DNA from: Scleromitrula shiraiana
Taxonomy: Eukaryota > Ascomycota > Leotiomycetes > Helotiales > Sclerotiniaceae
Direction: 5' to 3'
Length of the DNA: 64,000 nt
Assembly (NCBI GenBank): GCA_028455995.1
Contig: JABELC010000011.1
Coordinates: 1,116,001-1,180,000 of the forward strand
How positions within the stretch are numbered: position 1 is the first letter of the stretch; each line of letters begins with the position of its first letter. Below the pieces are notes generated by a model that had not been told where the DNA came from, made no database searches, and was given only the letters and a program-made list of their open reading frames with translations. A program made the position numbers and the translations under genes. Shown here piece by piece: positions 12,661 through 24,076 of this stretch.

Positions 12661-14104
12661 TCAAAGAATTTTGACGATATCAGCAACATCTTTCGCATTC
12701 TCGATGTTCCAACAAGCATCACTCGCATCCTTGACAGAATCGCCTAGAATTGCAACACATTGGTCCTCGAATTTTCGTTGTAGCATCTGATCATCCATTG
12801 GTACCTCGAGACTTCCAAGTGCATGCTTAACATGTTTCTCTAAGACTTTATCGTCACTCATTGTAACGGTAAGAATCGCTTCATCGGCGCCAAGGCTACT
12901 ATCGGCCTCAGCGTCGACTCTATCACGTATGGTAATAACTTCAGTGCTCTGTACAATATCATCCTCATACTGGCTAGGCGCTCCTTTACCATACATCAAT
13001 CCTATGGCTGCCCCGTGATATACGCTAAACTTCGCTTCAAGACCATCTCGAGGTTTATTTTTTCCTGTCAGTTCCAATACGAGAGGATGAACTTTCGCAT
13101 GCACCGATTTGATATCGTTAACATCTGTCCCAGAGCTCTTCATGTCTACATGAAGTTGCGAGCAAGCATCAATGATTGGATGAATCACAATCCCACACGG
13201 AAATGGCTTGAAACTATTTCTTAAGATCTCCCATCTTCCAGGATGTTCTTCTGTATGAAGACCAAAAGTTTGTTCCTGTGCGCTGTTTGTTCCCAGCCAT
13301 TTTGCTAAACTATATGCAATATCTGGTTTCGTAACACCAACAACATTTGCCCAACTTCTCTTAGCCTCAAGTGCTTGCTCACTACTTGTATAACCTCTTT
13401 GCGCTAAAATAAAAGCCGTGAGACCGTTTTGAGCAGATGAAATGATTTAGTGTGCGACCCGAACATTTCCCTTAACCCAACAACTTGTGTCGCTGCAATT
13501 CCCAATGCACGTGTCGTTTGATCGATAGAAAGCCCAAGTAATGTCGCGACAGCAGCAGCAGCTCCAATTGAACCTGTCGCGGATGTGATATGCCATCCTG
13601 GATCGTAGTGCTCGGGTCAGACAGCTAGCCCTACTTTACATTCCGCTTCAATGCCGACGGTTAATGCTAGAAGGAAGTCTTTTCCAGAAAACCCTCCTTT
13701 TCATTCAGCAACAGCGAGTAATGCACTAGCCACTGGACCCGTTGGATGAATGATCGTATCTAAATGTGTATCATCATAGTCATGCACATGAGAAGCTATG
13801 CCATTCAATAACGCCGCATGTTGTGCATCGAGACGACGAGATCCTTTGTGACCTAACAATGATTTTGTGGGTGCACCGAAGAATGTAGATAAAGAGTTAT
13901 GCTTTTGTATGGATTTAGTGTGATGTAGACAAGAATAGTGAAGGGAAGAATACCTACCGCTATATTAGCTGCGGAATGGTTACTTCCACCGATAGCACAC
14001 CCTGCCCAGTTATAAAAACTTTTAACAGCAGCTCGGAGAACGTCCGGGGGTAAATCGGAGTATTTTAGAGCATTCGCCCACGTTGCTAGATGCGTAGTGG
14101 CCAT
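12661..14104 (-). pseudogene. MmgE/PrpD-family (2-methylcitrate/aconitate dehydratase-like) pseudogene
   Basis: The conceptual product matches the MmgE/PrpD fold, which includes 2-methylcitrate dehydratase and cis-aconitate decarboxylase. Exon 1 (13958-14104, MATTHLATWANALKYSDLPP) joins exon 2 (starting 13901) in phase 0. Family motifs are clear: FYNWAGCAIGGSNHSA, then ASHVHDYDDTHLDTIIHPTG, then HITSATGSIGAAAAVATLLG. The frame is broken three times. TGA codons lie at 13701-13703 (after LLAVAE) and 13617-13619 (before PEHYDPGW). A deletion of several bases lies near 13437-13441, where the expected Pro-Gly-x-Ala part of the motif before AQNGLTAF is missing. The rest runs open to TGA at 12661. 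It is divergent from the sugar transporter at 15042. No spliced model avoids all three lesions. Confidence 0.82.
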
Positions 14105-15041
14105 TTAAAATCGAAGTTAATATGCATTTAAGCTGCTGTTAACGTTGAGGAACAGTATAGTTTTTTATATGATCAATTTCCAAGGAATATTTTCGTCCTT
14201 TGTGTTCTCCTTTGGAAGTTTTGCGGAAGTCTGATAATTAGATGTAAGTATCTAGTATCTCGGTAAAAGAATGTTATTGAATAGCGATGATGACGACGAC
14301 AACAATTTCTTCAACAGGTATCTCTAACGGAAGAACATATCCGTATATGTCATAAGTGGGTTGTATCTTGCTATCAGATTGGGGTATAAGTGACGTTCTT
14401 AGATGTCGGGATTAGTTATCACTCACATCACGGATTCCAGGAGTTCATTTGCGGGGGAAGAAACTGAAATATATTGAACAATTCACCACTTCATTGGCGG
14501 GGAAAACGGGCAACCAACCCTTGATATATGTTATAATGCATCATGTATAGTAATCCATGTTGATTTTCCATTCCAAATTGTCGTTATCGTTGATTTTAAT
14601 TCGTTCACCATCTTTAAAGAGGTGTGACTGTGATGCTACTTCATGATGTCCATGTGCTCGACATCTCCGTAATTGTAAATCCCTCAAAGGAGCAATAGGA
14701 ATGATCAAGTATGGTTGTAATTAAATATAATAATGGGACTTCGCGCAGGTCTCCAGATTCTATTAAAGTGCCATATACATTACTAGCACAAGGAGTTACT
14801 AGGTCTGCTCGCCTCGGGGTTATCTGCTTCTCTATCTGGTAAAAGTCGCATTGATTCAAGGATTGCTCTGGCCAGCTTAGAAGAGTATTCTGCCGGCATC
14901 AGTCGTCATCGATAGCTGATCAGCGCATCGATGAGCTCTGACATTCTCCAATATATACACAATTCACTCCCGACTAAAAGTTCTCTCAGCATAAGGCGAT
15001 AATCTGTTGTTTTAAAACTGTTTTATCATATACACGGAAAG
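14105..15041. other. intergenic region between PrpD relic and sugar transporter
   Basis: Divergent spacer of 937 bp that would have served both the broken dehydratase-like gene and the transporter. No supported coding region or clear operator is seen. Confidence 0.45.
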
Positions 15042-16921
15042 ATGGGCAAGTTCTTTGGTCTTCGTGGGCCAGCGCTCAATCGTGCAATGATTTGGGCTGT
15101 CATAATGCCTGCTTATATATTGTGAGTACTAGATCGAACTCGTCCTGATATTTCTGCTAATAGAATAAAAGATTCGGTTACAACAATGCAGTGAGTTCTC
15201 GTGTGCCAATATCAACTGTTCGTGAGGTTGTCTAGACACTTACACTTTCAGGTTGCTGGCGGGCTTCTCAGTCTGCGTTCTTGGATTGAAATGTTCCCAG
15301 AGCTCAATACTGCTTCGGTGACTGCTAGTCAAAAGACCCACAACTCTCGACTACAGGTAAGTCAAGATGCTCTCGCTAACTAGGTCCAACCACTTACTAT
15401 GAAAGGGTACTGTTGTTGCTCTCTACACACTTGGCTGTTTCTTTGGCGCCTTGTCTTGTATTAAGATTGGAGACCCCCTAGGTCGAAAAAGGACGATTAT
15501 GCTTGGAGCCGCTGTCAACATCGTTGGTGCCATCCTTCAATCATCATCCTATTCTCTTGGCCAACTTATCGTTGGACGTTTGGTATCGGGCTTTGGTTTT
15601 GGCGCTTTGACGGCAACGGCACCAAATTGGCAATCTGAGTGTTCCAAGGCAGAACATAGAGGTTCTGTTGTGCTTCTTGAAGGAGTTTTCATCAGTGCTG
15701 GACTTGCAACTGCTGCTGTTGGCTTTCCCTTTCCTACCTTGTTGCTCTTTCGTCACCGATATAAACTAACGTCAGACAGTGGGTTAATTTTGGTATGTCC
15801 CATGCCACAGGATCAGTCACTTGGCGCTTTCCTTTGGCACTTTCGATATTGTGGTCTACTATTGTCCTTATAAATACACCGCATATGCCAGAATCTCCGC
15901 GTTGGCTTGCCAAAAAAGGACGCATAGAGGAGGCCCGAGAAGCTCTATCAGCGCTTTTAGACGTCCCGATTGACTCGGAAGAAATAAACTCTTATGTGGC
16001 AGAGATAGAAGAAAGTCTCATTATCACCGGCCAGGAATCATTCCGGGATGTATTCCGCATGGGCGACGAGCGACTCTTCCACAGAGCTTGTCTTGCAGCA
16101 TGTGGGCAGATGTTTCAACAGATGTGCGGGATAAACGCGATTGCATTTTATCAAGCCACAATCTTCGAATCAGGTCTTGGCTTATCGCCACAAATTGCAC
16201 GAATATTAAGTGCTTCTGTGTTCACTTGGCAGACGTTTTGCTCACCTATTGGAGTCCTGACTGTCGATCGATTTGGCAGGAGAAAATTGATGATGTTTGC
16301 AGCATTTGGAATGGGATCATGCATGGCTATCATCGCAGGGACTTCTGCCCAGATTACCAATATCTCCTCAGTCATTGTCGCCGCAGTATTTATATTCATG
16401 TTCTCGGTGTTCTTCCCCACAGGATTCCTAGGATTGACCTTTCTCTATGCTTCGGAGATTTCGCCATTAGGTGTCAGGGTTCCTATCACGGCTATCTCTA
16501 CAGGTATGCCCATTTCGTAGAGAAGGTCTCATATCAGTATATGGACTAACCCAATATTATAGGAAGTGCATGGATCTTCAACTTCATCGTAGCAGAAATA
16601 ACACCAGTAGGCTTCGCTACCATAGGATATAGATACTATGTCATATACGCCTGCATCAATTTCTTTCTCATACTGCCGGGTAAGACAAACCTTGATCATG
16701 TTCCGAACAGAAACACTAACCTGAACGAAGGTGTATACTTTTTCTTCCCCGAAACTAACGGTCGCCATCTCGAAGAAGTGGATCAAATCTTCATCCAAAG
16801 TAAAAACGCATTTGATCCTGTACCAGTTGCTAGACGTATAGCACAAGGATCGCTTAGCCATGCGGCAGATGTAGAGAAGGATGAGCTGGACCATGCAGAA
16901 TGGGCAAGACGAAATTCTTGA
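15042..16921 (+). CDS. MFS sugar (hexose) transporter
   Basis: Plasma-membrane sugar:H+ symporter of the fungal hexose transporter type. Seven exons: 15042-15121, 15172-15190, 15252-15356, 15406-15717, 15780-16503, 16563-16679 and 16731-16921; they sum to 1548 nt, 515 residues. The 19-nt exon 2 supplies the start of FGYNNA. Motifs: PAYILFGYNNAVAGGLLSL (TM1), GDPLGRKRTI (loop 2-3), GRLVSGFGFGALTATAPNWQ (sugar transporter signature), MPESPRWLAKKGR, FQQMCGINAIAFYQATIFE (TM7) and VDRFGRRKLM (loop 8-9), then FFPETNGRHLEEVD. No stop or frameshift was found, in contrast to the divergent PrpD relic. The donor at 15718 (GTTGGC) is weak but has ACTAAC and CAG downstream. The substrate cannot be told from sequence. 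Confidence 0.88.
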
Positions 16922-18104
16922 TACTTGACGCCAAGATTCTGCAAAATCCATATTTGCATCACCGGGTGCTTACTCTCGAGAGCTACTCGTTATGGAGAAG
17001 TTGAAGCAATTCCTTTTGATTGCAGGGAAAGTAATATTGAAAGTCGTAGAAGCCAATGGAGCAGAATTGTAGAATTCAAGAATACCCGACTTTTGAGTGT
17101 TTGAGTTTGAGTTAGACTTTCGTAAAACTAGATAGAAATAATCACGAACACAAAACACAAAGTGAATGGATTGTTGACATTGAAGTTGGCCCGACGTGTC
17201 GAGGATTCTGGGGAGACGTGTTTAGTTGTTTACAAAGATATGCAACAAATGGATAAGAAGCAGATAGTTGCCATCTACGTTGCTAGGAGAAGATGAAATG
17301 ATAAACGAAGTGAATATTTGAATCATCCTCCAACTTTGAAGGTATGTACTAGTAGGTGAAGATTGAGCTGTGGGTAGAGAGGAAGTAATGTCTCAGCTTG
17401 CTTCGAATCTTATAATACCAGTGAATGGGTCCACGTTAAGTGAGAGCCACCTGTTGTGAGATTTCATCACATTGTAATCACGAATGTCCATTGTACGCAG
17501 ATACCAATCTGTGTAGCTGAATGTATGTTTGGAAATCGCAAATAGCCATATTAATAACATCTGTGTAATCGCAATACTTAAATATGAGTTATTAGATAGA
17601 TTTGAGTCGAGTCAACCCCTTATTCGTTAAAACGCGCTCCCTAAGGCCGAGAAACAAGCCTCAGATTATTCTTAAACATCTGCATCTGCATATTCCCATT
17701 TTTTACCCCTCCACAATACAACACTCATTTTTTTTTCGAAGATTTGAGGAAGCAGAAAAATAGAAAAAGATATACATCTGTCCTCTTAAATTGTTCTTCA
17801 GGCAACAAAGATATTGGGATACGTGGTCAATAAATACCCAACAAACAGTTCGAGGTGTGCGTCATTTTTATCTGAAGCAGGAAGGTGAGGGGTTCATTAT
17901 AAATAGATGAAAGGCATCCCACTAATCATTGTATTCTTCCAGTCTATTCTTCCACGATTCGCAATAAATAAATCTATTTCTTTAATAATAAGCATATCAA
18001 ATCAAATATACTCGAGTTATTATTGTCTATTGATATATACTATCACGATCTGCGAAATCTATAACGAAGTGAAAAGAGTCTAGCAAGTAAGAGTGAAGTT
18101 AGCT
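16922..18104. other. intergenic region
   Basis: About 1.2 kb between a 3' end and the start of the Pkr1 gene. No coding region, repeat or RNA gene is supported. Confidence 0.45.
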
Positions 18105-18557
18105 ATGGCCGAATTCTTTATCTCCCTCTGGGAATCCGTCTTCACACCCGGTCCTACACCTGTTCTCCTCGTCGCAACTAACGCCACATTCGCTGCCCTA
18201 CAAGTCGTATTCTTCTTCCTCTTGGTCGCTACATACAGTCTTCACTTTGTGATCTTGTCGTTTCTATGTGCTGGGCTATGGTGGAGCATAAATTGGTTCG
18301 CGGCAGAGTTGAAGCTGGAAAGGGAGAAGGAGCTGCGGAAAAAAGCAGAAGCTACTGGACCACCGGCGGATAGTAGCGATACGGAAGTCGAGACGGTGGT
18401 TGATGAGGAGGGGCCAAGTGGAAGCAAAGAAGTGGAGGTTTTGGATGTTAAAGGGGAGTTGAAGGAAAGATCTCAGGCAGGACGGTCTAGCAGTAAGAGT
18501 GAAGTCAGTACGGAGGATGAGTGGGAGAGAGTTAGTGAGAACGAAAAGGATAAATAG
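18105..18557 (+). CDS. PKR1: V-ATPase assembly factor Pkr1
   Basis: Small ER membrane protein needed for assembly of the vacuolar ATPase Vo sector. A single exon encodes 150 residues from the ATG at 18105 (MAEFFISLWESVFTPGPTP). The frame stays open upstream, but the earlier codon at 18093 is GTG. After this highly conserved start come two hydrophobic segments (LVATNATFAALQVVFFFLLV and YSLHFVILSFLCAGLWWSIN). A basic helix (ELKLEREKELRKKAE) and an acidic, Ser-rich tail follow. Size and order match the family. The end of the tail (SEVSTEDEWERVSENEKDK) is variable in other fungi. Confidence 0.92.
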   Translation: MAEFFISLWESVFTPGPTPVLLVATNATFAALQVVFFFLLVATYSLHFVILSFLCAGLWWSINWFAAELKLEREKELRKKAEATGPPADSSDTEVETVVDEEGPSGSKEVEVLDVKGELKERSQAGRSSSKSEVSTEDEWERVSENEKDK

Positions 18558-19004
18558 GTTCTGGCGGATAAGGCAATGAGAGAGTAACGGGTGTGGAGGG
18601 GTGTTGAGGGGTTCGCATTTGGTAGAAGATACCGATTAGATGATTATGAGTTTGGTGTTACTATATTCGGAAGTGCAAGCTTGATATTACCTTCACTATT
18701 ACATATACCCACAGAGCGTACAGCAAGCAATTTATTAGTATTTAGTAAAGCCAGAAATGTTATGTTCTTCAACCGATATCACTCCCTGGCATTTGACTTC
18801 ACCGGACCAGTAGGTAGCTGATAGTAAACTTTAAGCCTGTAATTTAAGGCACCAAAACACGATTCCCGTATTGCGATAAAAGCTTCAATTAAAGTAATTT
18901 ATTTGTAGGGCAGACCCATCAACGCCTACTGGAACTACCGCGACGGCCATTCTCCGAACCCAATCAAGATATTCCAGACCACAGAAAAGGCAAATTCTTG
19001 AATC
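18558..19004. other. intergenic region
   Basis: 447 bp between Pkr1 and SmD1, both on the plus strand; it contains the Pkr1 3' UTR and the SmD1 promoter. Nothing else is recognised. Confidence 0.4.
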
Positions 19005-19608
19005 ATGAAGCTCGTCAGGTAAGCTCACCCCATCATCATCAAGGCTCCCAAAGACATTCGCTGAGCTCGAACTATTTTTCAAGGCTCTTATCCCAAGCTC
19101 CTGACTGACTTTGCCCTTTCCATATATAGATTTCTTATGAAATGCGCGAACGAGACGGTGACGATTGAACTCAAAAATGGTAAATTACAATTCGAATATC
19201 CCGATACTTCCTACTTTCCCAACCTTTGTGGAAATCACCCATATCAAACTCTTTCTGTTAACACATCTTCTAGGCACAATTATTCACGGTACCATAACAT
19301 CCGTCTCTCCTCAAATGAACACCGCTCTCCGCACTGTCAAGATGACACCCAAGAATGGCTCAACTATTACCCTCGATACGATCAATTTACGAGGCTCCAC
19401 AATTCGTTATTACATCTTACCTGATTCGCTACCACTCGATACATTATTGATTGATGATACGCCAAAGCCGAAGAATAAGGCTAGAAAGGAGGTTGTAGGT
19501 GATAGAGGTGGCAGAGGTGGACCAAGGGGTGGCAGAGGTGGAAGAGGTAGAGGGGGCGGGGGATTCAGAGGTGGAAGAGGACGAGGCGGTGGAGGTAGGG
19601 GATTCTAA
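19005..19608 (+). CDS. SMD1: small nuclear ribonucleoprotein SmD1
   Basis: Core Sm protein of spliceosomal U snRNPs. Three exons: 19005-19018 (only 14 nt), 19130-19179 and 19274-19608, giving 132 residues. Joined, the start reads MKLVRFLMKCANETVTIELK, the usual SmD1 beginning, followed by NGTIIHGTITSVSPQMNTAL (Sm1 motif) and INLRGSTIRYYILPDSLPL (Sm2 motif, RG pair). The C-terminus is an RG/GRG-rich tail (RGGRGGPRGGRGGRGRGGGG and on), the site of symmetric arginine dimethylation in the family. The ATG frame at 19165 in this area is intronic sequence read through and is not the start. Confidence 0.95.
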
Positions 19609-19912
19609 GTATTGGAAATGGTGTAACAGATGTGATGAGATGCGCATGTGGGAGATTTCAACCACCATTATATTGATGAGGAGACAAGAATATGCAGGAA
19701 GAATGAATATTGGGGGAGGGAGTGTTTTACTGGACTATGTGGCTGGGAACAAGATGAAGAGAGTGCTGCGCATGCACAACTCTTGGGAATATTGGCGTTT
19801 GTGTGGCATATGAAAAGAAAAAGCAACAATAATCGATCGAGCATGACCGAACGAACAAGCATGTCTACACAATATCTCATCGAAGGCGATTTGTTAGAGG
19901 GAAGCTCAACGT

Positions 19913-20698
19913 TCAAGAAGCATCAGGTGGCATACGCCAGATCCTAATAATTTGCAATTTTTCCCATCCTCCTTTCTTCCCACTACTACTAACAGTTTCC
20001 GCTTTCCATTCCTCTCCGAATCCACGTATCCGTTGTTTGACATCCTCTGGCTTGTTCTGGGCACAGAGTAATATGTATGCACATCCCCTTTCCGGATGCA
20101 AAATCCCAGGTAACGCGTCAATCAATCGATCTGTGATCTCCATCCCATCCACACCACCCGCATACGACAATTCCAATAATTTCGAATCTCCCTCATAAGT
20201 CATCTTTCCCTCTTCATCCCCTGCACCCGATATCGAAGCTATGGGTACCTCTGGAGTAGGCACATATGGCGGATTAAATATCAACATATCTACCACCCCC
20301 CCTCTCAAACAAGTTCCTAGATTCCCTACTACATTCCCTAGATAAAACCCATGCGATACACTTTGTGTAATTTGTTCCTTCTCTGCTACGCTCACCGTCT
20401 CCTGTGTAGCTTCGCATGCATAACGATTTATATCCACACCCGCAGTAAGAATATCTGCTCTCCCAAATATAAGCTCTGAATGTGCATGAACGAATGAAAT
20501 GACGACTCCAGATCCAGTCCCTACTTCCACAACTAGCGGAGAAGAAAATTGAGCATTTGAGCTTGAGCTGTGAAAGCGCTGTTGCAGGAATTCTTTCTCA
20601 GAGGTTGATGAAAGTGTGTCGAGTAAAAGGAATGAATCTTCAGCTGGTTCGTATATTCGCTCGAAGGATACGTGCGATGTATCTGGGGTTGGGAGCAT
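19913..20698 (-). CDS. MTQ2: eRF1 glutamine methyltransferase catalytic subunit Mtq2
   Basis: SAM-dependent N5-glutamine methyltransferase that, with Trm112, methylates the GGQ glutamine of release factor eRF1. Intronless, 261 residues, ATG at 20698. The order of motifs is that of the HemK/PrmC class: YEPAEDSFLLLDTL near the N-terminus, then VVEVGTGSGVVISF (SAM-binding motif I), GVDINRYACEAT (motif II) and MLIFNPPYVPTPEVP (catalytic NPPY). The C-terminal part (GVDGMEITDRLIDALPGILH) also fits. The start faces the SDHAF3 gene across a 259-bp shared promoter. Tail-to-tail with SmD1. Confidence 0.92.
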   Translation of the reverse strand: MLPTPDTSHVSFERIYEPAEDSFLLLDTLSSTSEKEFLQQRFHSSSSNAQFSSPLVVEVGTGSGVVISFVHAHSELIFGRADILTAGVDINRYACEATQETVSVAEKEQITQSVSHGFYLGNVVGNLGTCLRGGVVDMLIFNPPYVPTPEVPIASISGAGDEEGKMTYEGDSKLLELSYAGGVDGMEITDRLIDALPGILHPERGCAYILLCAQNKPEDVKQRIRGFGEEWKAETVSSSGKKGGWEKLQIIRIWRMPPDAS

Positions 20699-20957
20699 TT
20701 TCCCAAGCTCGTAGAATTATCTTTATGCAATATGTATGTAAATAAGAGAAAGCCTGCTTTCTTGCAGGAATAAGGCTGAGAAATGTATTCAATTTATCAA
20801 TTTGTTTTTATTTATATTTCTATCTCCTCCATAATTTTGGCGGGGAAAGAAAGAATTGCCGAATCCGACCCAACTACATCATTAATCGAGCTCCATAAGC
20901 TTCCCTTTTCCCCAGATTTTCTTCCCACAATCTCGATTTCACAACCATTACCTCACA
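20699..20957. promoter_or_regulatory. divergent promoter MTQ2/SDHAF3
   Basis: The two start codons are 259 bp apart and point outward, so this interval must hold both promoters. It is AT-rich in its left half and pyrimidine-rich just before the SDHAF3 start. No named factor site was identified. Confidence 0.5.
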
Positions 20958-21505
20958 ATGAAGCTCTCACCACGATTACTATATGCCAAGCCATCTGCGG
21001 TCGGTACTGGAAATGGACTTCGGCCTGCGCCAATGGCGTTATTGCCCCCGATACCGTTGTATCGACGATTATTCCGAGCGCATCGGAAACATTTACCGAG
21101 GGAGATGAGGTTATTGGGGGACGAATATATTAAGAATGAGTTTAGAGCGCATAGGGCAGTGGAAAATCCAGTGCATATTGTATGTTTATGTTTTATATTT
21201 GGGTTGTTTTGTTTGTTTGAAGTAAGGCTAGATGGGCTAATGAGTGAATTGTTAGATTGGCTTTTTAACGGAATGGCAAATGTATGCGCAGAAATTGGAG
21301 GGGGATAGTTGGATTGGGGAGAAGATGGATAAGGGCAAGATTGATAAGATGAGTGGTGTGTATACTGTTATTTCCCTGGACGAGGTTTGAGTCTGGTGCT
21401 AATGAACGGATAGATCAACAATTGGGGCAGTTATATGAGTTGATGCAGGCGATTCGGAAGAAGCAGCTAGAGGAAGGTGATGAAAATACACCAGAACCGT
21501 TATGA
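20958..21505 (+). CDS. SDH7: succinate dehydrogenase assembly factor 3 (Acn9/SDHAF3)
   Basis: LYR-type mitochondrial matrix factor for maturation of the iron-sulfur subunit of complex II. Exons 20958-21179, 21256-21355 and 21414-21505 join to 137 residues. The N-terminus (MKLSPRLLYAKPSAVGTG) looks like a mitochondrial presequence. The LYR core reads PLYRRLFRAHRKHLPREMRL, then GDEYIKNEFRAHRAVENP. Exon 2 continues IGFLTEWQMYAQKLEGDSW and exon 3 DQQLGQLYELMQAIRKKQLE, the conserved C-terminal part. A 116-codon unspliced frame reads into intron 1 and is not the product. Confidence 0.92.
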
Positions 21506-21969
21506 GATACCGAATCAAAGACACTGTACATCTATATATATGGGCAAGGAGTTTTGAGAATGGGCATTACATTGCATGGAGGTTTAGCGTTGCTCTGTGA
21601 TGGTACAATAGAAAGAAAAAGAAGGAGTCATATATTGGTAAGTTCTAAGATTCACAATGAACATAAGTATGATTCCGTGATTCACCTTGTTGGCTCTCTT
21701 CTGGGAATGATTATAGATTTGTTGAGAGTATCTATTCATCTGGTCATCGAAAGTATATCAAGGTATTGCTACGAATAACATGGTTATTGACATAACGAGA
21801 CAACACCACCTCCAAATACTACTCGAGTTTCTGAATCTCCCAAGAATCCCCTCGACTTTTGCCTCCAAGTCAATATTAATCAACTCCAATATTCTTAAAT
21901 TCTCAAATATCTCATCCCAACAGAACAGTCAAACCAAATCCCTCAACAATCCAGCGAAGAAACCACACT
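21506..21969. other. intergenic region
   Basis: 464 bp between SDHAF3 and the next plus-strand gene. An unsupported 74-codon frame lies here. Nothing else is recognised. Confidence 0.4.
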
Positions 21970-22509
21970 ATGTGCAACATAACCTTCCATAAATCCATAA
22001 CCTGTCGACATAAAAACCGCCACCACCATTGCGAAACCAAACCCCCAGTCGAGTCCTGCAAATGGCTCCAAATAGCACGACCCTGTTTCCGGGGCGCTGG
22101 TTTCCTCACCTGTCCTATCTTCGCGGACGACGCATTACGATTAGAAGGACCGACTGTTATTAGGATCATGCAGGAAATGTGTCCGAGATGTGATTTTGAC
22201 GGGGTCTATGATAGGAATTTAGTTAAGATGATTGAGGAGGTTAGGGAAGGGAGGTCGGTGAGTTGTGATTCTTTTTGGTTTCTTGGGCAGTTTTGTTGAA
22301 GAGGGGATTAGTGAATGAATTACGGGGTGTTCTATATTTAGTGGGATTAGGGAATGAGAGAATTGAATATTGATACTGATGACTGGGTTTTTGTGTTGTA
22401 GTGGTTTGGTCCTCCGGAACTGAAACCGGAACCTAGGAGGGAGAAGGAAAAGGAGAAGAAGAAATTTGGAAAGTCTTCACCGGCGTTTGTGTTCTGCGCC
22501 GTTATGTAA
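21970..22509 (+). CDS. small Cys/His-rich hypothetical protein with C-terminal CaaX box
   Basis: Exons 21970-22257 and 22402-22509 join in phase 0 (donor GTGAGT, acceptor TTGTAG) to 131 residues. The N-terminal half is rich in Cys and His (MCNITFHKSITCRHKNRHHH, later ESCKWLQIARPCFRGAG and MQEMCPRCDFDGVYD) and may bind zinc. The C-terminal half is basic and polar (EPRREKEKEKKKFGKSSPAF). The last four residues are CAVM, a farnesylation-type CaaX signal preceded by a basic stretch. I do not recognise the family; similar small Cys-rich proteins are common in filamentous ascomycetes. The CaaX box exists only in the spliced form. Confidence 0.62.
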
Positions 22510-22740
22510 AAAGAAGAAATAGTGATATATACAACTCGTGTGAAGAGACGAGAACCTGCATGGATATAGAGATTTCGGTGCCAATTGGTAATAACAAACA
22601 AATAAGTAAGTCATTTAGGAACATCAATAAACAAGAAGGCTAACTCATATTTCAGATCTTTATGCTATCTGAAGCCATGATCTTAATGAGAAACATTTTT
22701 ATACAAAAATTGCATATACAAAACAGAAGCCTGTGATAAT

Positions 22741-24076
22741 CTATTCCGCATCTAGCGGTGCAACAGGAGGTTGATCATTAACCTGAATACCCCCCCTCTT
22801 CTTCTCCTCAGAATCATGAAAAGGTAATTTCCAACCTCCTTCACTCTCTGGCGTCGCCAACCATAATCTCATGAGATGTCTTCTTGGTGCAGGTGGAGCA
22901 TGGTCTTTATACTCCGTACGAGCATGAAGGACGTGTTCATTACTCAAGAATTGAATATCTCCAATCTCAAGAATCATATGTAATCTCAATCGATGACAAG
23001 TTTCTTCCAAGACCTTGGCAGCCTCGATTTGTTCAGGTGACAATGGAGGAATTATACCAGCGTTCATGAATCGATCAAGTGACTTGATGTAATATGGATC
23101 CCATTTGGAATAGACGCGACCATTGGGACCTTTCTCGAGGTAGAAGACGGATGTTTTGATGTATGGTTCTTCGCCTACACTCACTTCTCCCTTGCGATCG
23201 AAATACCAGATTGGTTTGGTAAGGGTTTCGGCTACATCTGGACGTTCTCTTTGCAATGTATTCCAGACATGGTGGGAGGAAACAATATCCGATTCCCCTC
23301 CTTCAAGTGCTCGTGCAATGCAAAGTAAACCGACAATATCCGAGTCATCGGCATGGAAGAATTGTCTAAAAGTATTGGTTAATTTTAAGAGAACGAATTA
23401 GGTACAAGAACATATAGACATACCTGGCGTTTGTTCTATATATCCGAACTTTATCAATCTGTGTTGCATCTTCGCCCAGATCCTTAACGTGCCCAAGAAC
23501 ATGACCTCTTCCATTTTGGCTGACAAAATATCCAAGATAAGTTCCTAGACCCATATATGCAACAGCCGACTTGTGATTTCCCCATTTCTCGACTGGGAAC
23601 CCTTTGAAGAGGATAAATCCCTTTCCATTTAGAATTTCGGAGCGAATTGATCCTAATAAAACGGATAATTTTGGAAGATTGAAATTATCCTATATTGTGA
23701 TATGTTATTCAACTTGTTATGATGGGTTGGTTATGTAGAGATAATTTGATAAACATACCTTAGAGATACCAGTCAGCGGAATTTTATCCGCGAGGAACTT
23801 ATCAGCTGTAGCACTAAGCTCTTCGATTTCCTCATCATTGAAAACATGAACCCATCTTTCAGGATTATTTGTATAATCTTCTGCTTTCCAAACCGTTTCT
23901 CCAGAAATTTCTTGAGGAAATTCAGAATATGGTTTTAGTTCATTGTAAAGTGGTGGATGTTGACCCGAGGTCTTAATTCCATCGGGGAATATCTTCTTAT
24001 CGACAGGTTTTTGAATAATAGGAGAGGAGAGTTCATGTGGAGCTGTAGGTTGAGTGTCTAGAAGCGAAGGAGCCAT
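22741..24076 (-). CDS. TauD/TfdA-type alpha-ketoglutarate-dependent dioxygenase
   Basis: Fe(II)/2-oxoglutarate oxygenase related to taurine or sulfonate dioxygenases. Exons 23759-24076, 23424-23689 and 22741-23365 join to 402 residues from MAPSLLDTQPTAP. Domain: ILNGKGFILFKGFPVEKWGN, LGTYLGYFVSQNGRGHVLGH and IYRTNARQFFHADDSDIVGL, where H199 and D201 are the metal ligands. The distal ligand is probably H342 (NEHVLHARTEYKDH), followed by the 2OG-binding Arg361 (RRHLMRLWLATPES). All expected residues are present, so the enzyme looks functional. The substrate is unknown; fungal members act on taurine, other sulfonates or secondary metabolites. A Zn2Cys6 regulator lies next upstream on the same strand. 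Confidence 0.9.

Noticed and set aside
13437..13703. Possibility that the PrpD lesions are removed by introns
   Set aside because: The stops fall inside conserved motifs and no GT-AG pair removes them while keeping the flanking motifs; the deletion also shifts the frame.
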